Source: Longimicrobiaceae bacterium
GTDB taxonomy: Bacteria; Gemmatimonadota; Gemmatimonadetes; Longimicrobiales; Longimicrobiaceae
Direction: 5' to 3'
Assembly: GCA_030146875.1 (NCBI GenBank)
Contig: JASLAX010000038.1
Span: 1 to 9,558 of the forward strand
Length of the DNA stretch: 9,558 bases
Part shown: in pieces, positions 1 through 5,440 of the stretch
Layout: every line of letters starts with the position of its first letter
Numbering within the stretch: the first letter of the stretch is position 1
The notes under the pieces: generated by a model
The model's database searches: none
Told to the model about the DNA's origin: nothing
The model's input: the letters and a program-made list of their open reading frames with translations, nothing else
Translations under genes and position numbers: made by a program

Positions 1-81
1 GCGATCCGCGTTCGGCAGGAGCGGCTTGATCCGCTCCCACTCGGGATCACTCAGGTCTGTCGGATAGGCTCGTCTCGTCAT
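1..81 (-). CDS. IS5-family transposase, N-terminal fragment cut by window edge
   Basis: The reverse strand from ATG at 79-81 reads 27 codons to the window edge, beginning MTRRAYPTDLSDPEWERIKP and continuing LLPNADR. This is the classic opening of IS5-family (IS427/IS1031-type) DDE transposases, whose N-terminal DUF4096-like segment has the pattern YPxDLxDxEWxxIxPLLP. The catalytic DDE core lies outside the window, so it cannot be told whether the enzyme is intact. The start lies about 55 nt inside a probable terminal inverted repeat (121-135), the usual geometry for this family. Family assignment is strong from the motif; subgroup is a guess. Confidence 0.85.
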   Translation of the reverse strand, partial: MTRRAYPTDLSDPEWERIKPLLPNADR

Positions 82-135
82 GAGAGTAAACTGTAACTGC
101 CGATTGACCCTCAGAACAGATTCTTAAACACACTC
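1..135 (-). mobile_element. Right-hand end of an IS5-type insertion sequence (partial)
   Basis: This holds the transposase start plus about 54 nt of non-coding leader. The sequence at 121-135 reads, on the minus strand, GAGTGTGTTTAAGAA, which resembles IS5-family terminal inverted repeats beginning GAG. The next three bases outward (136-138, TTA) fit the TNA target duplication known for the IS1031 subgroup. The other end is outside the window, so neither the inverted-repeat match nor the target duplication can be confirmed. The outer boundary is an inference. Confidence 0.55.
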
Positions 136-213
136 TTAGACGTAGTTCCCAGGCGCGAGTGCCCCCTGCGTGCTCTCGAGCGGCGATCAACAACACAAAA
201 CCCGAGGAATTCG

Positions 214-756
214 ATGCAATCTCGACGCGCCGCCTTGTGGTCACGCATTCTTGACGGGGCCACCGTAGCACTGCTGGTCGCGGCTACCGTGCTGTTCTTC
301 GACGCCCGCCGCGACGGGGAGCAACCGCAGTCCCCGGCGCGGCCGCCCGCGCTGGAGTGGGACAGCCGCGTTCCAGCCGTGGAGGTGGCGGAGGACGGCG
401 GCAGGCGCGCCCTCCTGATGAGGGACGGCGGGGAGGTGGGTCACCTGGTGCTCTTCTTCCGGACCGACTGCCCCGTTTGTGCCCAGCAGCGGCCGGCGTG
501 GGTGGACCTCGCCACCCGAGCCCAGGCCGCTGGGTGGGTTGTGACCGGCGTCACAACGGAGCCGCTCACAGCGGGCCCGAAGGGATACCTCGGTGCCGGG
601 TTCCGCGTCGTCCAGATGGATGCTGCCGCTGCGGAGCGGCTGCAGACGACCGTTGTCCCCACGACCCTTGCCGTGGGCGCGGCCGGCAACGTGCTGCTGC
701 ACCATCCCGGCCTCCTGTCATTGGCCGCCACCGATTCCGTGACACGCTTCTTCTAG
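214..756 (+). CDS. Membrane-anchored thioredoxin-like protein (CPVC active site)
   Basis: The 180 residues form a likely thiol-disulfide oxidoreductase of the TlpA/redoxin type facing the periplasm. A basic start (RRxxLWSR) precedes one hydrophobic segment at about residues 16-29, read as an uncleaved anchor. A Pro-rich linker (38-46) follows, then a thioredoxin fold: a beta strand LVLFF (78-82), the redox motif C86-P-V-C89, and the cis-proline loop VVPTT around P149. CPxC with a downstream cis-Pro is diagnostic of the fold. CPVC occurs in MauD-like proteins, which serve a disulfide-rich partner. The start has GAGGAA at 204-209, four bases before the ATG. It is the first of four co-oriented genes, and the next two encode six-cysteine exported peptides that are plausible substrates. 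No DsbD/MauE-type electron donor is seen nearby. Fold is sure; substrate is inferred. Confidence 0.85.
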   Translation: MQSRRAALWSRILDGATVALLVAATVLFFDARRDGEQPQSPARPPALEWDSRVPAVEVAEDGGRRALLMRDGGEVGHLVLFFRTDCPVCAQQRPAWVDLATRAQAAGWVVTGVTTEPLTAGPKGYLGAGFRVVQMDAAAAERLQTTVVPTTLAVGAAGNVLLHHPGLLSLAATDSVTRFF

Positions 757-857
757 TCGGCCGTGCGACGCGGCGCGTCCTCTCCCAACCTGCATCGGAT
801 CGTTCCTCTGGCGAGTGAGGATCCGCCCCCCTTCCGAACCATTCAACGGAGCTTCAC

Positions 858-1076
858 ATGACACGTCCGTTCCGCAGGTTCGTAGTCGCCTTGATCGTGT
901 TCGCCGCCTCGGGGGCCACCCAGCGCCCTGCACACGCCCAAGAGGATGTGGCTGATAAGGCGTGTCTAGCGGCCTGTACCCTTGCTACCACCAACTGCTA
1001 CTCGAGCGGCGGCAGCGAGAAGTTCTGCGCCGGCTTCGCCACGGGGTGCATGATCGGTTGCAAGATGCCAGTCTAA
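858..1076 (+). CDS. Exported six-cysteine mini-protein A (unknown function)
   Basis: The 72-residue product is not recognised as a known family. A signal peptide is clear: RPFRRF, a hydrophobic core at 8-20, and an AHA|QE cleavage site after residue 27. The mature part is about 45 residues with six cysteines at 36, 40, 47, 57, 64 and 68, spaced x3-x6-x9-x6-x3, a mirror-symmetric pattern. The central nine residues carry a GG pair. Spacings of 4 and 7 put the cysteines on one face of a helix, suggesting two antiparallel helices joined by up to three disulfides. The ATG is preceded by CGGAG at 847-851. The gene lies 101 nt after the thioredoxin-like gene and 24 nt before a paralogue with identical cysteine spacing. 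Being a real gene is well supported by that paralogy. A role as effector, signal or structural peptide is open. Confidence 0.85.
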   Translation: MTRPFRRFVVALIVFAASGATQRPAHAQEDVADKACLAACTLATTNCYSSGGSEKFCAGFATGCMIGCKMPV

Positions 1077-1100
1077 CCTTTTCACAGCCAAGGAGAATTC

Positions 1101-1325
1101 ATGCGTACACATCTGCGTTTCGCTGCGCTCGCCCTTGCCGGAGCGATGTGCGTTGCGGGCTCTGCCAACTCCGCCCGTGCTGCTGAGGACCTGGTGGATA
1201 AGAGCACAGGCCTCTGCAAAATCGGCTGCACCACCGCGGCACTGGGCTGCGGAAGCCTCGGGGGAGACGCCGAGTTCTGCGCCGGCATGCTCGCCGGCTG
1301 CCTCTACGGCTGCAGTCTCCAGTAG
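1101..1325 (+). CDS. Exported six-cysteine mini-protein B (paralogue of A)
   Basis: The 74 residues have a signal peptide (MRTHLRF, hydrophobic 7-21, ARA|AE cleavage after residue 27) and a mature part of about 47 residues. Mature cysteines are at 39, 43, 50, 60, 67 and 71, exactly the x3-x6-x9-x6-x3 spacing of the upstream gene. Within the 33-residue cysteine core the two share 16 positions, including T after C2, GG in the middle loop and FCAG at C4. Just after cleavage both carry ED-[LV]-x-DK; here three extra residues precede the first cysteine. A seventh cysteine (C17) lies in the signal peptide without a good lipobox. AGGAG at 1091-1095 sets the ATG. The pair looks like a tandem duplication that diverged, and the short gap implies co-transcription. 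No known function is recognised. Confidence 0.85.
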   Translation: MRTHLRFAALALAGAMCVAGSANSARAAEDLVDKSTGLCKIGCTTAALGCGSLGGDAEFCAGMLAGCLYGCSLQ

Positions 1326-1406
1326 TAGTCGCCGCCATGTAGTACACGACGCTGCGCTGCCAACGGCAGGCCCTCACTCGCCAATTTCCCTGGACCCAGT
1401 TAGGTC

Positions 1407-2516
1407 ATGATGATGCCGTCGTCTGCACGCCTGCCCGCCGCCGTGGCCGCAGCTGCCAGCCTCTGTGCCGCGTGTGCTGCGGACTCTGGCGCTGGGCGCG
1501 GCTCATCCTTCGATCGCCTGACGCCGCTGCCCTCTTCCCCCGCCTTCACCGCGCTGGAGTATCGCGCGGGTGACCTGTTCGCAATGGATGCGCGCGGACG
1601 GCTCCTGCTGTCCGACGCCGACGCCGCCCAGGTGATCGTATACTCCCGCGAGGGAGAAGAGGTACACCGGTTTGGAAAGAAGGGCGCGGGCCCCGGCGAG
1701 TATGTCCTTCCGCACGGAGCCGCCGTGGGAGAAGACGGGAGCATCGTGGTGACGGATGCCGGGCTCAGCCGCCTCTCGCACCTTGACGCGGCTCACCGGC
1801 TCGCCTCCACGCATCCCATCCCCGGCATACCGCTTCAGATGCTGAACTGGGACGGCAAACAGGTGCTGCTGATCTGGATCGAGGGTGTGCATCCCGTGGT
1901 GGGCCGCATCGACGTGACCACCGGACAGGCGGAGGAGCTCTACCGTCCTTTCGAACGGGCGCCAGACCTTGCCGCCAGACCGCCCGAGCTCGCCAGCACG
2001 GGTCTCCAGCCGTTCGTCACGGCGGCATTTGCCCCGGACGGACGCGTGCTGATCGCCAAGGGAGAGACGTATCGCATCTTTGCTTTCGACGCCGCGACCG
2101 GTCACGTCCGGCAGAGTTTCGGCCGCACGGACGTGGAGCGGGAACAGCCCTCCGCGCGCGAGGCCGCAGAATCGGAGGAAAAGCTGAAACGCATCTTCGA
2201 GACCGCGGGACTACCGCCCTCTGCGGAACTCCTTAAAGGAGCGCGCGGGCAGGCCAAGCCGTTCTTCCTGATGCACTCCTTCGCGGTGGACGCCTCCGGT
2301 AGGCTCTGGATCGCCACCCAACGCGGAGCGCACGGCGAGACTCAGCTGGATCTTTTCGCGGCCGACGGCACGTTCATGCGCACGCTGACTGTCCGCGACC
2401 GCGTGCGGCGAATCGCCGTATCGTTGCCGTACCTCGCGGTCCGTGTGGAGAGGCAGTCGGGAGAGGCGGAAGGAGCGGACGGCGTCGACGTCTACCGCGT
2501 TGACGAACTGCCCTGA
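1407..2516 (+). CDS. Exported 6-bladed beta-propeller protein, possible lipoprotein
   Basis: The 369-residue product resembles the 6-bladed beta-propeller / BF3164-like proteins common in Bacteroidota and Gemmatimonadota. The N-terminus has a hydrophobic stretch (10-22) followed by C20-A-A-C23-A-A-D, so it is probably a lipoprotein acylated at C23 (non-canonical lipobox) or a cleaved secreted protein. The hallmark FGKKGAGPGEY (89-99) is followed by blade strands of the form GxxVGEDGSIVVTD (104-117). Later blades contain FAPDGRVLIA (208-217) and FAVDASGRLWIAT (292-304). A charged, probably helical insert lies at about 245-285. Three ATGs in a row (1407, 1410, 1413) open the gene, with only a weak TAGG before them. 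It follows the second cysteine peptide by 81 nt and may bind it or another envelope ligand; this role is inferred. Confidence 0.8.
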   Translation: MMMPSSARLPAAVAAAASLCAACAADSGAGRGSSFDRLTPLPSSPAFTALEYRAGDLFAMDARGRLLLSDADAAQVIVYSREGEEVHRFGKKGAGPGEYVLPHGAAVGEDGSIVVTDAGLSRLSHLDAAHRLASTHPIPGIPLQMLNWDGKQVLLIWIEGVHPVVGRIDVTTGQAEELYRPFERAPDLAARPPELASTGLQPFVTAAFAPDGRVLIAKGETYRIFAFDAATGHVRQSFGRTDVEREQPSAREAAESEEKLKRIFETAGLPPSAELLKGARGQAKPFFLMHSFAVDASGRLWIATQRGAHGETQLDLFAADGTFMRTLTVRDRVRRIAVSLPYLAVRVERQSGEAEGADGVDVYRVDELP

Positions 2517-2770
2517 TCCTGACTGGCGCTGAGAGGGTGGGTCCTGCCAGGCTGCTGCATTTCCACGACGGGCTCGGGAGGCGGCCCCCCACTCGGTAGG
2601 AGGAGAGCGGAAGCAGGGGCGGCGGATGTCGCCGTAGCGGTCCCAGCGAACGGGGTCCACGCGGCAGCGCGCCCATTCCTCGAACGGAGGGAAGGACCTC
2701 TAGTTCGCGTCGGCTTGTCTGGGATCGAGCATCGGCAAGGACTCGTGCGATGGGGAGGGAGGGACCTGCG
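2517..2770. other. Intergenic stretch between convergent genes
   Basis: About 250 nt between the propeller stop and the ettA terminator hairpin. No open frame here has a start with a ribosome site and recognisable product. One minus-strand frame (about 2600-2700) gives a protein-like run containing EEWARC and DPVRWDRYGDIRRP, but it has no supported start and continues only as an antisense frame. It could be a decayed gene piece or chance in GC-rich DNA. Nothing else is seen. Confidence 0.4.
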
Positions 2771-2802
2771 GAGGAGGGGAGCGGAACCCCGCTCCCCTCC
2801 TC
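2771..2802. terminator. Perfect 14-bp hairpin between convergent genes
   Basis: Left arm GAGGAGGGGAGCGG (2771-2784), loop AACC (2785-2788), perfectly complementary right arm (2789-2802). It lies 11 nt after the ettA stop codon and downstream of the propeller gene on the other strand, so it could serve both. No T-run follows on either strand, so it is a non-canonical (L-shaped) terminator or a 3' end-stabilising hairpin. Confidence 0.65.
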
Positions 2803-2813
2803 GTGCTGCAAAT

Positions 2814-4496
2814 CTACGCCCGCACCAGCTTGCGATACTTGATGCGGTGCGGCTGGTCGGCCTCGGCACCCAGGCGGCGCTTGCGGTCGGCCTCGTACTC
2901 CTGGTAGTTGCCCTCGTACCACACCACCCGGCTCTCGCCCTCGAAGGCCAGGATGTGCGTGGCGATGCGGTCCAGGAACCACCGGTCGTGGCTGATGACC
3001 ACCGCGCACCCGGCGAACTCCAGCAGCGCGTCCTCCAGCGCCCGCAGGGTGTCCACGTCCAGGTCGTTGGACGGCTCGTCCAGCAGGATCAGGTTGCCGC
3101 CCTTCTGCAGCACCTTGGCCAGGTGCACCCGGTTGCGCTCGCCGCCGGAGAGGAACTTCACCTGCTTCTGCTGGTCGCTGCCCTTGAAGCCGAACCACGA
3201 GCAGTAGGCGCGCGCGTTCACCTCGCCCCGGCCCAGCTTGATGATGTCCTGCCCGCCGGAGATCTCCTGGTACGCCGTCTTCTCGCCGTCCAGCGTGTCG
3301 CGGCTCTGGTCCACGTAGGCCAGCTCCACCGTGGAGCCCACCTTCAGCGCGCCGCCGTCGGGCGTCTCCTGCTTGGTGATCATGCGGAAGAGCGTCGTCT
3401 TGCCCGCGCCGTTCGGCCCCACCACGCCCACGATCCCGCCGCGGGGAAGGCGGAAGTCCAGCCCCTCGATCAGCAGGCGGTCGCCGAAGCCCTTGGTCAG
3501 GCGGTCCGCGATCACCACCTCGTCGCCCAGGCGGGGGCCGTTGGGGATCACGATCTCGGCGCGGGAGAGCTTGTCGCGGGGGTCCTCGTTCAGGAGCTGC
3601 TCGTACGAGGAGATGCGCGCCTTGCTCTTGGCCTGCCGGGCGCGCGGGGCCAGCCGGACCCACTCCAGCTCGCGCTCCAGGGTGCGCTGCCGGGCCGAGG
3701 ACTGCTTCTCCTCGCGGCGCATGCGCTCCTGCTTCTGCTCCAGCCACGAGGAGTAGTTCCCCTTCCAGGGAATCCCCTCGCCGCGGTCCAGCTCCAGGAT
3801 CCACTGGGCCACGTTGTCCAGGAAGTACCGGTCGTGGGTGATGGCCACGATGGTGCCCTTGAACTCGGCCAGGTGGTGCTCCAGCCAGGCCACCGACTCG
3901 GCGTCCAGGTGGTTGGTGGGCTCGTCCAGCAGCAGCAGGTCGGGCTCCTCCAGCAGCACGCGGCACAGCGCCACCCGCCGCTTCTCGCCGCCGGACAGGT
4001 TCTCGACCGGGGCGTCGGGCGGGGGAAGGCGCAGGGCGTCCATGGCGATCTCGATCTTGCGGTCGAGCTCCCACAGGTTGCCGGCGTCGATGGCGTCCTG
4101 CACGCGCGCCTGCTCGTCGATCAGCGCCGTCATGGCGTCGTCGTCCATCGGCTCGGCGAACTGCATGTTGATCTCGTCGAACCGCTTGAGCAGGTCGCGC
4201 TGGTGGCGCACGGCCTCCTCCACGTTGCCGCGCACGTCAAGGGCGGGGTCCAGCTCGGGCTCCTGCGGCAGGTAGCCCACGCGGGTGCCCTCGGCCGCCC
4301 ACGCCTCGCCATTGAAGTCCTTGTCCACCCCGGCCATGATGCGCAGCAGGGACGACTTGCCGGAGCCGTTGGCGCCCACCACGCCGATCTTGGCACCGGG
4401 ATAGAACGAGAGCCAGATCCCCTTCAGGATCTCCCGGTTGGGCGGGACGACCTTCCGGAGCTCCTTCATTACGTAGATGAACTCGGGGCCAGCCAT
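2814..4496 (-). CDS. ettA: ABC-F protein EttA, energy-dependent translational throttle
   Basis: The 560 residues match EttA length and architecture. It is a soluble ABC-F ATPase without membrane segments that binds the ribosomal E site and gates the first elongation step according to ATP/ADP. ATPase domain 1 has Walker A GANGSGKS (41-48), signature LSGGE (167-171), Walker B LLLLDE with catalytic E192, and H221. The charged interdomain linker (about 250-300, KQERMRREEK onward) is the P-site-tRNA-interaction segment. Domain 2 has Walker A GPNGAGKT (360-367), LSGGE (449-453), LILLDEPSNDLD (469-480) with E474, and H503. The EttA-type arm insertion in domain 1 (about 90-160) is present, separating it from UUP and drug-resistance ABC-Fs. 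All motifs are intact. The ATG has no clear Shine-Dalgarno just upstream. It is convergent with the propeller gene. Confidence 0.95.
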   Translation of the reverse strand: MAGPEFIYVMKELRKVVPPNREILKGIWLSFYPGAKIGVVGANGSGKSSLLRIMAGVDKDFNGEAWAAEGTRVGYLPQEPELDPALDVRGNVEEAVRHQRDLLKRFDEINMQFAEPMDDDAMTALIDEQARVQDAIDAGNLWELDRKIEIAMDALRLPPPDAPVENLSGGEKRRVALCRVLLEEPDLLLLDEPTNHLDAESVAWLEHHLAEFKGTIVAITHDRYFLDNVAQWILELDRGEGIPWKGNYSSWLEQKQERMRREEKQSSARQRTLERELEWVRLAPRARQAKSKARISSYEQLLNEDPRDKLSRAEIVIPNGPRLGDEVVIADRLTKGFGDRLLIEGLDFRLPRGGIVGVVGPNGAGKTTLFRMITKQETPDGGALKVGSTVELAYVDQSRDTLDGEKTAYQEISGGQDIIKLGRGEVNARAYCSWFGFKGSDQQKQVKFLSGGERNRVHLAKVLQKGGNLILLDEPSNDLDVDTLRALEDALLEFAGCAVVISHDRWFLDRIATHILAFEGESRVVWYEGNYQEYEADRKRRLGAEADQPHRIKYRKLVRA

Positions 4497-4516
4497 GTTC
4501 GCGCGGGTTCGGGGAG

Positions 4517-4537
4517 GGGCGCCGCCAGAGGGCGCCC
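4517..4537 (-). promoter_or_regulatory. Leader hairpin upstream of ettA start
   Basis: GGGCGCC (4517-4523) pairs perfectly with GGCGCCC (4531-4537) around a 7-nt loop. It would lie in the ettA mRNA leader, its nearer arm 20 nt before the ATG. No Shine-Dalgarno is seen between hairpin and start. It might tune initiation or be incidental in GC-rich DNA. Confidence 0.25.
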
Positions 4538-4601
4538 GTTGCGGCGTTTTCCGGCCGCCAATCTAACGCGCCGCAGGGAGATGCACAGCCCCCGGCCCCA
4601 A

Positions 4602-4642
4602 CGCGCGGGGGCCCGGCCGATCCCCGGCCGGGCCCCCGCGCG
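4602..4642 (-). terminator. Perfect 18-bp GC hairpin after the BsuPI-like lipoprotein gene
   Basis: Arm CGCGCGGGGGCCCGGCCG (4602-4619), loop ATCCC (4620-4624), fully complementary arm 4625-4642. It starts 20 nt past the stop of the minus-strand lipoprotein gene and lies between it and ettA. There is no U-run, but the stem is extremely stable. It probably ends the upstream transcript, which makes ettA an independent unit. Confidence 0.7.
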
Positions 4643-4662
4643 CCCGCCGACGACCCCTGGCG

Positions 4663-5154
4663 TCAGCGCGGGACGGCCAGGTCCGCCTGCCCGGCGGGAA
4701 GCTCCAGGCGCTCGCCGCCGGGCCGGATCACGGCCGACAGCCAGTAGCGCCCGTCGGGCACCGAGTCGCCCAGCACGTCGCGCGCGCTCACCGTCGGCGC
4801 GCCGATCTGCTCGGTCTCGCCCGGCTGCACCGTCACGGGGACGATGGCCATTCTGCAGCCCACGCGGCGGAACTGGTCCCACGCGGGCGCGCCGGTGCGG
4901 GCGGCGTCCCGGTACGCGCGGATCACCACCACGCAGCCGTCGGGGAACTCGACGGTCTGCGGGGTGGAGGCGTCGTTGCGGACATCGACCCAGGTGCGGA
5001 TCTGCACCGGGTATGACTCCAGCAGCACCGTCCGCGCGGAGTACGAGATCGCCTCGCCGCCCGGCGGCCCGCTCCGAAGCCCGTCCACCGGGCTGCCGCA
5101 CGCCGCCGCCCCCGCCACCATCAGCCCCGCCGCTCCGATCCAGCTCGTCCTCAT
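4663..5154 (-). CDS. Small lipoprotein with BsuPI-like domain
   Basis: The 163 residues begin at the ATG at 5152-5154; an in-frame extension to 5202 exists but lacks signal-like sequence. From this start there is a signal peptide (W5-A18) ending AGAAAC, so C19 is the predicted lipidated cysteine. The body is all-beta: a strand VQIRTWVDVRNDASTPQTVEF (about 50-70), then DGCVVVIRAYRD, AWDQFRR, QPGETE and DGRYWLSAVI near the end. The N-D-x-x-x-x-x-V-x-F, W, PGE and GxY pattern is that of BsuPI-related domains (named after a Bacillus intracellular proteinase inhibitor); inhibition is not implied for exported versions. C74 and C100 could form a disulfide. A stable hairpin follows its stop codon. 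Confidence 0.65.
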   Translation of the reverse strand: MRTSWIGAAGLMVAGAAACGSPVDGLRSGPPGGEAISYSARTVLLESYPVQIRTWVDVRNDASTPQTVEFPDGCVVVIRAYRDAARTGAPAWDQFRRVGCRMAIVPVTVQPGETEQIGAPTVSARDVLGDSVPDGRYWLSAVIRPGGERLELPAGQADLAVPR

Positions 5155-5158
5155 CCAT

Positions 5159-5164
5159 CCCTCC
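5159..5164 (-). promoter_or_regulatory. Shine-Dalgarno fixing the lipoprotein start
   Basis: On the minus strand GGAGGG sits 4 nt before the ATG at 5154. It supports this start over the longer in-frame one at 5202, which would bury the signal peptide behind 16 charged residues. Confidence 0.6.
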
Positions 5165-5294
5165 GCGATCCGTCGGTTGGGTCTTCGTCCTTCGTCCGGC
5201 ATTCAAACGCGCGGCGGCCTTCGGGCGTGACACCCTCCGCGCCATCCGTTCCGATCCCGCCTTTCGTCTCGTTCCGCTGGGACGCGAGTGGGGC

Positions 5295-5330
5295 GCGGAG
5301 TTCATGGAGTACAGGGAGTTCGCGGAGGAG
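5295..5330. repeat. Degenerate 9-bp tandem repeat, four units
   Basis: Consecutive units GCGGAGTTC, ATGGAGTAC, AGGGAGTTC, GCGGAGGAG share a core NNGGAGTTC-like pattern. The last unit is the least alike. The array is non-coding by context and could be part of a dispersed intergenic element. Confidence 0.55.
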
Positions 5331-5362
5331 AACGGGGCGTGGTTACCGCGAACTCCGCGAAC
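5318..5362. repeat. 10-bp perfect inverted repeat, 25-nt spacer
   Basis: GTTCGCGGAG (5318-5327) and CTCCGCGAAC (5353-5362) are exact reverse complements. It lies 78 nt downstream of the SdpI-like stop, so the long-loop hairpin may act as a weak 3' structure; no T-run is associated in that direction. Confidence 0.5.
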
Positions 5363-5440
5363 CCTCTTTTCGAGCTCCGCGCCCTCTCCCCCTTCCTCGT
5401 CCCCGGCCGCACGAGACGTTCCCCTGCGGAGTCCGGCAGA

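Larger units (their letters stand above)
5165..5440. other. Intergenic stretch with degenerate 9-mer repeats
   Basis: About 275 nt between the SdpI-like stop and the lipoprotein ribosome site. No gene is supported. The middle holds a degenerate 9-base tandem repeat (5295-5330) overlapping one arm of a 10-bp inverted repeat (5318-5327 and 5353-5362). The lipoprotein promoter should lie here on the minus strand, but no clear -35/-10 pair was recognised. Confidence 0.5.

Noticed and set aside
104..140. Outward promoter in the IS end (TTGACC at 104-109)
   Set aside because: No acceptable -10 hexamer occurs at 15-19 nt spacing.
1117..1156. Lipobox at C17 of the second cysteine peptide
   Set aside because: The residues before it (G-A-M) do not fit a lipobox and a good ARA cleavage site follows at residue 27.
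2374..4074. Minus-strand open frame of 566 codons
   Set aside because: It is a shifted frame of ettA running into the antisense of the propeller gene, with no recognisable domain.
5155..5202. Longer start for the BsuPI-like lipoprotein
   Set aside because: It would place 16 charged residues before the signal peptide, whereas the start at 5154 has GGAGGG at good spacing.
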